Shown here piece after piece: positions 1 to 9,176 of a DNA stretch of 64,000 bases. Positions within the stretch are counted from its first letter, which is position 1. Every line of letters starts with the position of its first letter. Source of the stretch: Barnesiella sp. (lineage in GTDB: Bacteria; Bacteroidota; Bacteroidia; Bacteroidales; Muribaculaceae). The notes beneath the pieces were generated by a model. The model did no database searches. It was not told the origin of the DNA and worked only from the letters and a program-made list of their open reading frames with translations. A program made the translations under genes and the position numbers. Where the stretch lies: the NCBI GenBank assembly GCA_014801075.1, contig JAAVEW010000005.1:35684-99683 (forward strand), written 5' to 3'.

Positions 1-3000
1 ACGAGGTGAAAGCGCCCGTGACCCTCACCGCGGCCGGCAAATATGAGTTTGCCGTGTGCGTCTCCAACAATGACGGCGCAAGCCCCTATGTCAAGGCCGA
101 GGACTTCATCGGAGCCGACACCCCCGTGGCCACCAAGGCTACTCTCGTGCGCGACGGCGACAACCTCGTGCTTTCATGGACACCCGTCACCCAGAGCGTC
201 AACGGCGGTTATATCGATGTTGACAACATCACCTACACCGTGACCCGCTTCCCCGACAACGTTGTCGTAGCCGACCACATCGCAGCCACCACTTACAGCG
301 AACCCATCCCCGCCGGCGATGACCTCATCAGCTATTATTACACCGTAGTAGCTCACTCGGGCGACATCACCTCGGGCACTGCCAAGTCCAACTCAGTGAC
401 CACCGGTTCGGTAAATCCCCCTTATGCTTCGTCGTTCAACACGTCAAACGGTCTTGACGGCTACACCACCATCAACGCCAACAACGATATCAAGGCATGG
501 CAGCTCAAAAACGGCGCGGCATACCTCCCCTACAGTTCATCGCTCGATTCCGACGACTGGCTCATCACTCCCCCCATGCGCCTCAAGAAAGGCTGCACCT
601 ACAAGGTCGACTACATCCTCTACACCGAGAGCAACAGCTACAAAGAGAAAGTGGAAGTGAAATGGGGTACCTCGGCCACTGTCGAAGGCATGACCGATTA
701 TATCCTTGAGCCCTACGAATTTGCGAGCCTCGCCGACGTTCCCTTTGAAACGTATATCACTCCCGAGGCCGACGGCATCTACTACATCGGTATCCACGGT
801 ATAAGCACCAAGTACATGTATGGCCTCTTCGTAATGAGCATCAATGTATCGGCACCTCTTGCCGTTAAAGCTCCCGCCGAAGTGACCGGCCTGTCAGTCG
901 TGCCCGACTACAACGGTGCCAACAAGGCTACCATCAAGTTCAACGCTCCTGCGGTTGACATCCTTGGCAACGCCCTTGAATCGCTGACCGCGGTTGAACT
1001 CCTCCGCGACGGCACACTCATTCACACCTTCGAATCTCCCGCTCCCGGCGCCGAACTCTCCTACACCGACGAGGTAGCAGCATCGGGCAACTACACCTAC
1101 ACCGTTATCCCCGTCAACAACGACGGCAAAGGTAAACCGGCCGAAGTAACCGGCTTCATCGGCATTAACAAACCGGGTAAGGTAAGCAACCTCAAAGCGT
1201 TTGAAACCGCTACTCCCGGCGAAGTGACCTTCACATGGGATGAAGCGACCAACGATGTCGACGGCAATCCCTTGAACCCCGCCCTCATCACTTACAGCAT
1301 CTACGAGTTCACCACTTCGTCGAAGTATGTTCCCGTGGTTGAAAACATCAAGGAAACCACCTATACATTCCAGGCTGTAACGGCTGACGAAGAGCAGCAG
1401 ATGAAGCAGTGGGTGGTATGCGCAGTCACCGCAAGCGGCGCGGGCTCTCCCGTAGCCACCGACCTGATGTGCGTAGGTCCCAACTATCAGATGCCGTTCG
1501 TTGAATCGGTAGCCGACGGCAAACTCTCCTACAACTTCTCTATGGACCAGGCAATGGGCGGCGTATGGCGTCTCTACACATCGCAGACTCTTGCCGAACC
1601 CACAGCAGTCGACGGCGACAACGGTATCCTCGGTATGAAAGGTAACGGTGTCGGCACCTACGGCTCAATCATCTCCGGCAAGATTGAAATCAGCGGCAAC
1701 ACCCCCGTACTGACATTCTACACATTCAACATCAACGGTATCAACCCCACTACCGGCGCAACCGTTCCCGACGAGAACATCCTCAACGTCTACCTGCGCT
1801 GCGACGGCAACGAAACCCGCGTGCAGAATATCGTAATGAAGTCACTCCCCGCCGAGGGCTGGAACATTGTAAGCGTGCCCCTCGATGCCTATAAGGGCAA
1901 GGTTATCTATATCCGCTTCGAGGGTGTTTCAGTCAACTATGACTACGTTCTCGTTGACAACATCCGCGTGGCCGACTCTATCGCCAACGACCTCGCAGTA
2001 GCTGCGGTTGAAGCTCCCGCCTCGGTCAACGCCGGCGAGCAATTCAACATCGACGTGCTCGTTGAAAACCTCGGCTACACCAACGCCGAGGGCTACACCG
2101 TCAACCTTTACCGCGACGGTCAGCTCGTTGACTCAGCCGAAGGCAATGCCGTGGCACCCTTCCTCAACACCACCGTAAGCTTCACTCAATCAGTCAAGAT
2201 TACCGACAACGATACAGCGGAATTCATGGCCGAAGTTATCTATGGCAATGACGAGAACACCGCCAACAACAAGTCGGAGGCTCCAGTAATCGTCAACGGT
2301 ATCTTCCCTAACCACCCCGTGCCCTCGCAGCTCTCGGCCGTGACCGGCGACAACGGTGTGACACTCTCATGGACCGCACCCGAACTCGACATGGAAATCC
2401 CCGATGCCGTGACCGAGACATTTGAAACCGCCGAGTCATTTGCCACTTCACTTGACGGCTGGACATTTATCGACGTCGACGGCAAAGCCATCGGAGGCTT
2501 GTCGGGCGTGAAGTTCCCCGGCATCGACAGTTACTCTGAACAGTCATTCTTCGTCCTTGACAACAGCGATGCCCAGTTCAACGCCACCTACCATACTCAT
2601 TCGGGCAACAAGTGCCTCGTATCAATATATGAGGCTTACCTTGGAGCTATCGACGACTGGGCTATCTCACCCCGCCTCAGCGGCGAAGCGCAGACCGTAT
2701 CGCTCTACGCCCGCAGCTACCACAACGTCTATCACGAGGACGTCGAACTGCTCTACTCCACCGGCAGCCTCGACCCCAATGACTTTATCTCCATAGAGAA
2801 ATTCAATCAAATCTCCGGCGAATGGACCGAATTGACAGCCGACCTCCCCGAGGGTGCCCGCTACTTCGCAATCCGTTCATGCGCTACAGGCGGTATGATG
2901 CTGATGATTGATGACGTCACTTACATCCCGGCACCCGTTCATCAGGGTCTCGAACATATCGGTTACAACGTGTACCGCAACGGCGTGCAGCTCAACGAAG

Positions 3001-3263
3001 CCCCCGTCACCGATACCACCCTTACCGATACTCTCGCCGAAGAGGGTGACCACACCTACGCCGTGACCGCCGTCTACAACGCAGGCGAGTCAAAGGCCGC
3101 CAAGGTAACAGTCAAAGTGCTCTCAGGCATTGACGGCGTGACAGCCGACGACAACGCTCCCGTTGAATACTTCAACCTCCAGGGCATCCGTGTTGACGCA
3201 CCCCGCGCGGGCAACGTCTACATCCGCCGCCAAGGCACCAAGTCCGAAAAGGTAGTATTCTGA
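1..3263 (+). CDS. Large modular surface/secreted protein (FN3, choice-of-anchor J-like, CARDB-like), 5' partial
   Basis: The frame is already open at the window edge, so the true start lies upstream; the GTG at 6 in the ORF track is only the first possible start. About 1085 residues are visible. The order is FN3-like repeats (LVLSWTPV near residue 50, later VTLSWTAPE), choice-of-anchor J-like jelly-roll segments (DDWLITPPMRL, DDWAISPRLSG), a CARDB-like module (NDLAVAAVEAPASVNAGEQF) and a short C-terminal piece with YFNLQGIRV and GNVYIRRQ. That C-terminal pattern is common in Bacteroidales secreted proteins and resembles a degenerate T9SS sorting domain. No catalytic domain is recognisable. 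Export through the T9SS encoded at 53-60 kb is an inference. A strong terminator follows. Confidence 0.75.
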   Translation, partial: EVKAPVTLTAAGKYEFAVCVSNNDGASPYVKAEDFIGADTPVATKATLVRDGDNLVLSWTPVTQSVNGGYIDVDNITYTVTRFPDNVVVADHIAATTYSEPIPAGDDLISYYYTVVAHSGDITSGTAKSNSVTTGSVNPPYASSFNTSNGLDGYTTINANNDIKAWQLKNGAAYLPYSSSLDSDDWLITPPMRLKKGCTYKVDYILYTESNSYKEKVEVKWGTSATVEGMTDYILEPYEFASLADVPFETYITPEADGIYYIGIHGISTKYMYGLFVMSINVSAPLAVKAPAEVTGLSVVPDYNGANKATIKFNAPAVDILGNALESLTAVELLRDGTLIHTFESPAPGAELSYTDEVAASGNYTYTVIPVNNDGKGKPAEVTGFIGINKPGKVSNLKAFETATPGEVTFTWDEATNDVDGNPLNPALITYSIYEFTTSSKYVPVVENIKETTYTFQAVTADEEQQMKQWVVCAVTASGAGSPVATDLMCVGPNYQMPFVESVADGKLSYNFSMDQAMGGVWRLYTSQTLAEPTAVDGDNGILGMKGNGVGTYGSIISGKIEISGNTPVLTFYTFNINGINPTTGATVPDENILNVYLRCDGNETRVQNIVMKSLPAEGWNIVSVPLDAYKGKVIYIRFEGVSVNYDYVLVDNIRVADSIANDLAVAAVEAPASVNAGEQFNIDVLVENLGYTNAEGYTVNLYRDGQLVDSAEGNAVAPFLNTTVSFTQSVKITDNDTAEFMAEVIYGNDENTANNKSEAPVIVNGIFPNHPVPSQLSAVTGDNGVTLSWTAPELDMEIPDAVTETFETAESFATSLDGWTFIDVDGKAIGGLSGVKFPGIDSYSEQSFFVLDNSDAQFNATYHTHSGNKCLVSIYEAYLGAIDDWAISPRLSGEAQTVSLYARSYHNVYHEDVELLYSTGSLDPNDFISIEKFNQISGEWTELTADLPEGARYFAIRSCATGGMMLMIDDVTYIPAPVHQGLEHIGYNVYRNGVQLNEAPVTDTTLTDTLAEEGDHTYAVTAVYNAGESKAAKVTVKVLSGIDGVTADDNAPVEYFNLQGIRVDAPRAGNVYIRRQGTKSEKVVF

Positions 3264-3359
3264 GACCAATCGGCAGACTCAGCGCGCTGCGGTAATATTC
3301 TATGCCTGAGGCAGCGTTATTGATATACCGCTACTTACAATCAACAATCCCTTTATAAT

Positions 3360-3391
3360 CAGGGCCGTGATGATGCACGGCCCTGATTTTT
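3360..3391 (+). terminator. Intrinsic terminator after the modular surface protein
   Basis: A perfect 10-bp stem (CAGGGCCGTG / CACGGCCCTG) with loop ATGATG is followed by ATTTTTTG. It lies about 100 bp after the stop and separates this gene from the fimbria-like operon. Confidence 0.85.
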
Positions 3392-3441
3392 TGTTAAAAT
3401 TGGTCCAATTCGGTATATTTTTGACATATTTGCGACATATA

Positions 3442-3473
3442 TTTTGTAAAGTCAATTATTATCACTATATTGC
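3442..3473 (+). promoter_or_regulatory. Putative Bacteroidetes-type promoter for the DUF3575 operon
   Basis: TTTTG (3442-3446) is followed after exactly 19 bp by TATATTGC (3466-3473), close to the TTTG-N19-TAnnTTTG pattern. The -7 box is imperfect. The start codon lies about 54 bp downstream. Confidence 0.5.
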
Positions 3474-3526
3474 GAAACTAAAATACTTAATACCATAAAG
3501 AACTTTTCTTTCGGGCCTAATTTTAA

Positions 3527-4771
3527 ATGACAATCTTAAAACTAAGGTACATATTCCTATTACTCAGCGCGGTATGCGTCACAAGCTTGCACGGTGAGAT
3601 AGCACGGGATGAATTTCGTGCCGATTTTCGCGTGAACACGGCCGTAATCGATACCACGTTTGCCGACAATGCCGCTTCCGTAGAGAAAATAATAGCTTTC
3701 ATCGAGAGCCTCAACCATAGTCCGGGCACGCGTATCACCGACGTGTCGTTCCGCGGCAGCGCATCGCCTGAGGGCAGCTACGAAATAAACAGCCGCCTTT
3801 CGCACGAACGGATGACCGCCCTCGAATCACTTATACGCAACAGGGTCGATATTCCCGACAGTATCATCACGCACGATGAAAGCTATATAGCATGGGACTA
3901 TCTGCGCGACCGGGTCGAGAACTCCACCCTCCCTTACCGCGATGAAGTAATCGCCATCATCGACGAGCAACCCCGCCTCGTCACCGGCAATCCCGGCACT
4001 CTCATTGACAACCGCATCCTCAAACTGAAACATCTCGACGGGCAAAACGTGTGGAACGACCTGCTCAGGACTTACTTCCCCGAGATGCGAAACGCCATAG
4101 CAGTCATTATCACCTACACCCCTGCCGAGCCGCTGCAGGCCGGTGACGGTTATGTGCCCGGCGCCGATCTTTCCGATGTGACACCGTCAGGAATCATCGA
4201 TGTTGCTCCGGCACCGGATGTGACGGGCCGCGTGCCGAAACTCTACCTCAAGACCAACTTCGCCGAGTGGGCGCTCGCTATTGTCAACATAGCCGTGGAG
4301 GCCGACATAGCCCGCCACTGGTCATTCTCGCTCCCTATCGCATGGTCATCGTGGGATTACTTCTCATGCCGCCTGAAATTCCGCACACTCAACATTCAGC
4401 CCGAGATGCGCTACTGGTTTCGCGGCGACAACAACGGTGTGTTCATAGGAGCGCACTTCGGCCTCGGATCCTACAACGTGGCTACCAACGGCGATTACCG
4501 CATCCAGGACCATGACGGCACCACCCCCGCAATAGGTGGCGGCCTGAGTATCGGTTACCGCCTGCCTGTGAGCCGCGACGGTCGCTGGCGCATGGAGTTT
4601 AGCGTCGGCGCAGGTATCTATCGCCTGCACTACGACAAGTTTTTCAACACCCGCCCCACCTCGTCGGGACTGCTCGATTACAGCGTTCACAAGACGTATC
4701 GCGGCATTGACGGAGTGTCGGTGTCGATAATACGCACGTTTGACCTTAAAAAGAGAGGAGGTGCCCGATGA
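3527..4771 (+). CDS. DUF3575 protein with OmpA-like N-terminal region
   Basis: A 414-residue envelope protein with a signal peptide (LLLSAVCVTSLHG). Residues about 25-130 resemble an OmpA-like fold, including FRGSASPEGSYEINSRLS. The C-terminal half (from KLYLKTNFAEWALAIVN) is a DUF3575-type barrel with alternating aromatic strands. In Bacteroidales, DUF3575 proteins often sit in FimB/Mfa2-type fimbrial loci, which matches the next gene. The stop overlaps the next start (ATGA), implying translational coupling. Its exact role in assembly is unknown to me. Confidence 0.8.
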   Translation: MTILKLRYIFLLLSAVCVTSLHGEIARDEFRADFRVNTAVIDTTFADNAASVEKIIAFIESLNHSPGTRITDVSFRGSASPEGSYEINSRLSHERMTALESLIRNRVDIPDSIITHDESYIAWDYLRDRVENSTLPYRDEVIAIIDEQPRLVTGNPGTLIDNRILKLKHLDGQNVWNDLLRTYFPEMRNAIAVIITYTPAEPLQAGDGYVPGADLSDVTPSGIIDVAPAPDVTGRVPKLYLKTNFAEWALAIVNIAVEADIARHWSFSLPIAWSSWDYFSCRLKFRTLNIQPEMRYWFRGDNNGVFIGAHFGLGSYNVATNGDYRIQDHDGTTPAIGGGLSIGYRLPVSRDGRWRMEFSVGAGIYRLHYDKFFNTRPTSSGLLDYSVHKTYRGIDGVSVSIIRTFDLKKRGGAR

Positions 4772-5802
4772 CCCGCTTCCGCAACATATTCAGGAATATA
4801 TCGGCCACGGCGGCATGCAAAGCGGCGACTGCGGTGACAGGCGCAGCGGCAGTCTGCTGCATGACCGGATGCGACGTGCATGAATTTCCTTATGACCGTG
4901 CCACGGTAGATGTCGTTGTCACCGTTCACCACGACCTGCCATGGACCTCCATCGACTACACCTACGAAGAGGGGCGCGCCAACCTGTCGCGCGACGGCTC
5001 GTCGGAGACCGGTCGCGGACAACTCTGGACAGCCCGCTACATATTCCGCGCCTACCCCCGCGGCGAGCGCGGCACGTCGTACCGCGAGTTCACCATGAGC
5101 AGTGACGACCTTACCCTCGCCGACTTTGACATAACCCTGCCGCTCCCTGCGGGCGACTGGGATATATGCGTGTGGCAGGACCTCGTATCGGACGCCGAGC
5201 AGCCTCCATATTATAATGTGGCCGACTTCGCCGCCATCACATACAACATGCCTTACCGAGGCGACACCGACCGGCGCGATGCCTTCGAGGGAACAACCTC
5301 GGTCAGTGTCCGTGCCACCTACGACTCCGACGCCGAGGAGCGCGTACGCATCGACATGGAGCGCCCGATGGCCCGCTACGTGTTCATCGCCACCGACTAC
5401 GACCTGTTTACCACGGGCATGTCGAAAGGTGAGGATGATTCCGACTTCTCCATCTACGCCTCCTATCCCCTTTTCATGCCGGCAGTCTACAACATGTTCA
5501 CTTCAAAGATTCTTGACTCATGGCGAGGCGTCAGCTACCGGGCACACATCACGCCGCTTAACGAGAAGGAGGCCGTAATCGCGATTGACTACGTATTTAT
5601 GAACCATCACGAGAGCGGCGCGCAGGTGTTGCTGGGACTGACCGACCCGCGCGGCGTCACCACAGCCATCACCCCTACGGTGACCGTTCCCCTGCAACGC
5701 GGCCAAACCACCTATGTGCGCGGTAAGTTCCTGACCAACACCGTAGGAAACGGCATTGACATTGATTTCTCATTTTCCGGAGACATCAATATCGAGCTCT
5801 GA
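4768..5802 (+). CDS. FimB/Mfa2-like DUF5119 lipoprotein
   Basis: A 344-residue protein with an N-terminal lipobox (CCMTGC), so it is a predicted lipoprotein. The body is a transthyretin-like fold typical of Bacteroidales fimbrial anchor or accessory subunits; GDWDICVWQDLV and the central beta-rich region fit DUF5119. It overlaps the upstream DUF3575 gene by 4 bp and is followed by a fimbrillin-like gene, so the three probably build one surface structure. Family assignment is from memory of the pattern, not a search. Confidence 0.75.
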   Translation: MTRFRNIFRNISATAACKAATAVTGAAAVCCMTGCDVHEFPYDRATVDVVVTVHHDLPWTSIDYTYEEGRANLSRDGSSETGRGQLWTARYIFRAYPRGERGTSYREFTMSSDDLTLADFDITLPLPAGDWDICVWQDLVSDAEQPPYYNVADFAAITYNMPYRGDTDRRDAFEGTTSVSVRATYDSDAEERVRIDMERPMARYVFIATDYDLFTTGMSKGEDDSDFSIYASYPLFMPAVYNMFTSKILDSWRGVSYRAHITPLNEKEAVIAIDYVFMNHHESGAQVLLGLTDPRGVTTAITPTVTVPLQRGQTTYVRGKFLTNTVGNGIDIDFSFSGDINIEL

Positions 5803-5863
5803 ATTATCACCATTACTAATAATCATTTTATATACTCACCATCATTTAATCATTTTTTTCAGT

Positions 5864-7738
5864 ATGAAGCACTATTTAATTCCGACAATTGCGTTTGGCA
5901 TGATAGGCCTCGCATCTTGTTCGTCTGATGATGTTGCCGAAGTTAATAACGACGGTCCCGTAACCTTCCGCGTTGAGATACCCGGCAGCTTGAGCAGTCG
6001 TGCCACTTTGGGCGACCAGATTGTAGCCGACGTCGACAACCTTCAATGGGCTGTCTATGAAGTTACCGGCACCGCCGAAGCTCCCGTCTACACGTTCATC
6101 TATGCCGACAGCAAAGCGGGCGCTTTCCCCGGCGAGAGTCTCGTGGAAAACGTGTCAATCAATCTCGGTAGCGGCAAGAACTATAAAGTTGTGTTCTACG
6201 CCGACGTTGAAGCCAACGACGCCGTGAAATTTACCGATGGCAAAATCGCCGTTGACTACGCAGCAATGGCTTCCAACACTGTAGCCGAGGATGCTTTCAC
6301 CGCCGTATCGGCTACCATCTCGGGCAGCAATGCACTGCCGCAGACCGTAGTTCTCACCCGTCCGTTCGCACAGCTCAACTGGGGTACTTCCGACCTCAAC
6401 GCCGGCACAGTAAAACCCTCCGTGGAGACTCTGACAGCAGCCGTGACAGTGAAAGGTTCGCTCTACACCTCGCTCGATGTCATCAACGGCACCTATGACG
6501 CTGCCGAAACCGACGTAACATTCGGTGCTGTCAACGTAAAGGATATCGACGCCGGTTACACATTCCCCGTAGCAGGTTACGACCTCCTCGCCATGAACTA
6601 CCTCCTCACTGGCGACGCCGCCATCGAGTGTACGCTTACATTCAACAACGGTTTTGACGCCGTAGTGGTGAACAACGTGCCCGTGCAGACCAACTACCGT
6701 ACCAATATCTACGGCGCGCTCCTCACCAACCCCGCCGACTTCAATATCGTAATCAAACCCGGTTTTGACGGCGACAACGGCGTGGAGTATCCTCAGGAAA
6801 TCCCCGCAGCCAATGCCGACGAACTGACCGCAGCCATCGAGAATGCTCAGGACGGCGACATCATCAAGCTCACTCAGGACATGGACCTCTCGGCCACCGG
6901 TGCTATCGCCCTTGACAAGAATATCACGCTGACAGTACCCGAAGGCGTGACCGTGACCACCGCACGTCAGGGCAACGACGCCAACTTCATCGTGGCCGAC
7001 AACACTACCGTGACCCTCGAAGGTGACGGCACCTACGCCGGCGACAACCGCATATTTGACGTCAACGGTACCCTCATAGTCAAAGGGGGCAACATGACAA
7101 CCTCGACCAAGACCCGCGGCTCGGCCATCACCGTGAACCCCGGCGGAGAACTTCAGTTTGACGACGGTAACGTCACCGCAGCTAACTGCGCTTTATGGAT
7201 TGAAGGTAAAGTGACCATCAACGGCGGCAAGATAGCTTCGACCAACAGCCCCTCCGACCCCGAAGTAGGCACCAACTGGTCATACGCCGTGCGCCTGCGC
7301 TCAAGCGATGCCGAATTAACAATCAACGGCGGTGAAATCGAGGGCGTGCAGGGTGCAATAGCCAATCCCAATGGCACACTCACCATCAACGACGGCTACT
7401 TCCACACCCACCCCGCGCCCGCACCCATTGGCGGTAACAACTACTACGCACTCTACATCGGCGACTCTTACGGCTCGGTAACTACCATCAACGGCGGTAA
7501 GTTCTACTCACAGAACACTTACTCGGTTTACTACGTGAAACAGTATGCCGGCTATGCCGAGAACGTGCTCAACCTCAACGGCGGCGAGTTCAACAACAAA
7601 GGCCGTCAGGTAGTCAACTCCATCGACGAAGAAACAGGCAAAACCGTATCTACCGGCTCCGACCTCGTTCCCTCCGACGGTCACAAGTGGAACGAAATCA
7701 GCGACGGCAACTTCAAGTTTGAAGTAGTTAAGGAATAA
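5864..7738 (+). CDS. DUF6562 fimbrillin-like lipoprotein fused to a beta-helix domain
   Basis: The ORF track starts at 5756, but ATG 5864 gives a lipoprotein signal (MIGLASC) and removes the overlap with the upstream gene, so I use 5864 (624 residues). Residues about 25-310 resemble DUF6562, found in fimbrillin-like proteins (VTFRVEIP, NLQWAVYEV, RPFAQLNWG). From about residue 320 the protein becomes a right-handed beta-helix with repeats of the type LTINGGEI, TTINGGKF and LNLNGGEF, as in pectate-lyase-like folds. No lyase catalytic residues are evident. It is probably the exposed tip or shaft component of the operon. Confidence 0.75.
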   Translation: MKHYLIPTIAFGMIGLASCSSDDVAEVNNDGPVTFRVEIPGSLSSRATLGDQIVADVDNLQWAVYEVTGTAEAPVYTFIYADSKAGAFPGESLVENVSINLGSGKNYKVVFYADVEANDAVKFTDGKIAVDYAAMASNTVAEDAFTAVSATISGSNALPQTVVLTRPFAQLNWGTSDLNAGTVKPSVETLTAAVTVKGSLYTSLDVINGTYDAAETDVTFGAVNVKDIDAGYTFPVAGYDLLAMNYLLTGDAAIECTLTFNNGFDAVVVNNVPVQTNYRTNIYGALLTNPADFNIVIKPGFDGDNGVEYPQEIPAANADELTAAIENAQDGDIIKLTQDMDLSATGAIALDKNITLTVPEGVTVTTARQGNDANFIVADNTTVTLEGDGTYAGDNRIFDVNGTLIVKGGNMTTSTKTRGSAITVNPGGELQFDDGNVTAANCALWIEGKVTINGGKIASTNSPSDPEVGTNWSYAVRLRSSDAELTINGGEIEGVQGAIANPNGTLTINDGYFHTHPAPAPIGGNNYYALYIGDSYGSVTTINGGKFYSQNTYSVYYVKQYAGYAENVLNLNGGEFNNKGRQVVNSIDEETGKTVSTGSDLVPSDGHKWNEISDGNFKFEVVKE

Positions 7739-7757
7739 TTTCCATTGCTATTCAGCA

Positions 7758-7840
7758 GGGACGCGATACGTCGTGTCCGCATAAACCGTTGGTACTTAAA
7801 TGTTATACCATCGGGTTGCGGACGCGACATATCGCGTCCC
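7758..7840. repeat. REP-like palindromic element, copy 1
   Basis: Two 23-bp arms (7758-7780 and 7818-7840) are inverted repeats differing at only a few positions; each arm itself contains the near-palindrome GGACGCGAnnnnTCGCGTCC. The spacer carries GGTACTTAAATGTTATACCA. A second copy, inverted, lies at 51761-51845 with a recognisably homologous spacer. Confidence 0.85.
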
Positions 7841-7906
7841 CGCTATTTGCCCGTCTTGCAACATCGCTATTTTTCTATCAAAAATTCACAAAGTTGGATT
7901 TTTAGT

Positions 7907-7937
7907 TTTCATATATTAAGAAAAATGCTTAACTTTG
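7907..7937 (+). promoter_or_regulatory. Putative promoter of carA
   Basis: A perfect -7 box TAACTTTG (7930-7937) lies 19 bp after TTTC (7907-7910), near the Bacteroidetes consensus. The carA ATG is 65 bp downstream of the box. Confidence 0.6.
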
Positions 7938-8002
7938 CATGGTTTTCACGATGGAAATCTTGTCAACCGCTCCATAGTTTACTAATATTTTTCCACATTC
8001 CT

Positions 8003-9073
8003 ATGCGCGAAACAAGACGAGCCACCCTGATTCTCGAGGATGGCACCACGTTTGAGGGAAAATCTTTCGGGTATGAAGCATCGACTTCGGGCGAAGTAGT
8101 TTTCAACACTGCAATGACCGGTTATCCCGAGAGCTTGACCGACCCTTCCTATGAAGGTCAGATACTTGTCACCACTTATCCCATTCTCGGTAACTACGGC
8201 GTGCCCCCGCGCCGCGAAAAGGATGACGTCAGCGAATTTTACGAAAGCGACCACATCCACGCCAAAGCCATCATCGCTCAAGACTACTCTCACGAACACT
8301 CCCACTGGCAGGCCGACCGCTCTCTGGCCCAATGGCTCCGCGAGGAGAAAATACCCGGTATCTACGGCATCGACACCCGAGCGCTGACCAAGCACCTGCG
8401 CGAGAAAGGCTCTATGCTCGGCAAGATTGTCATCGAGGGTTGCGACGATGTGGAGTTCTATAACCCCAATCTCGAAAACCTCGTAGGCAAAGTGAGCTGC
8501 AAGGAGGTAGAGATTCACGGCAACGGCGACAAGACCGTGGTGCTCGTGGACTGCGGCACCAAGCACAATATCATCCGTTGCCTCACCCGCCGAGGCGTCA
8601 AGGTAGTGCGCGTGCCTTGGGACTATGATTTCACTCAGATACCCTACGACGGTCTATTCATCTCCAACGGTCCCGGCAACCCCGACATGGCCGAAGCTAC
8701 CGTTGCCAACATCCGCAAGGCCATCGAGATAGGCAAGCCCATATGCGGTATCTGCATGGGCAACCAGCTCCTCTCAAAGGCAGCCGGCGCCAAGACCTAC
8801 AAGCTCAAGTACGGCCACCGCTCCCACAATCAGCCCGTGAGACGCGTAGGCACCGATATATGCTACGTCACTTCGCAGAACCATGGATTTGCCGTCGACA
8901 GCACCACGCTGCCCGACGAGTGGGAACCCCTCTTCGTCAACATGAACGACGGCACCAACGAGGGTATCCGCCACAAGAGCAAGCCCTTCTTCTCGGCGCA
9001 GTTCCACCCCGAAGCGTCATCAGGACCAAAGGACACCGAATTCCTCTTCGACGAATTCATAGCCCTGCTTTAA
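8003..9073 (+). CDS. carA: Carbamoyl-phosphate synthase, small (glutaminase) subunit
   Basis: CarA hydrolyses glutamine and channels ammonia to CarB for carbamoyl phosphate (pyrimidine and arginine synthesis). The ORF is open from 7745, but ATG 8003 (MRETRRATLILEDGTTFEG) matches the conserved N-terminus and lies after the promoter; this gives 356 residues, normal for the family. The N-terminal CPSase domain is followed by a class I glutamine amidotransferase domain with FISNGPGNPD, the nucleophile motif GICMGNQLL and the catalytic His/Glu motif QFHPEAS. carB follows after about 100 bp on the same strand. Confidence 0.97.
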   Translation: MRETRRATLILEDGTTFEGKSFGYEASTSGEVVFNTAMTGYPESLTDPSYEGQILVTTYPILGNYGVPPRREKDDVSEFYESDHIHAKAIIAQDYSHEHSHWQADRSLAQWLREEKIPGIYGIDTRALTKHLREKGSMLGKIVIEGCDDVEFYNPNLENLVGKVSCKEVEIHGNGDKTVVLVDCGTKHNIIRCLTRRGVKVVRVPWDYDFTQIPYDGLFISNGPGNPDMAEATVANIRKAIEIGKPICGICMGNQLLSKAAGAKTYKLKYGHRSHNQPVRRVGTDICYVTSQNHGFAVDSTTLPDEWEPLFVNMNDGTNEGIRHKSKPFFSAQFHPEASSGPKDTEFLFDEFIALL

Positions 9074-9176
9074 ATACTCCGGACCCGCCGGCTCAGTCGG
9101 CGCGGTCCACATATTTATATAACCGAATTTTCAGCAACCAATATAAACCGCGGCATAGCCGCCTCAACAACTCATA

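Noticed and set aside
5756-5863. N-terminal extension of the DUF6562 protein
   Set aside because: It overlaps the upstream CDS and would bury the lipoprotein signal that begins at 5864.
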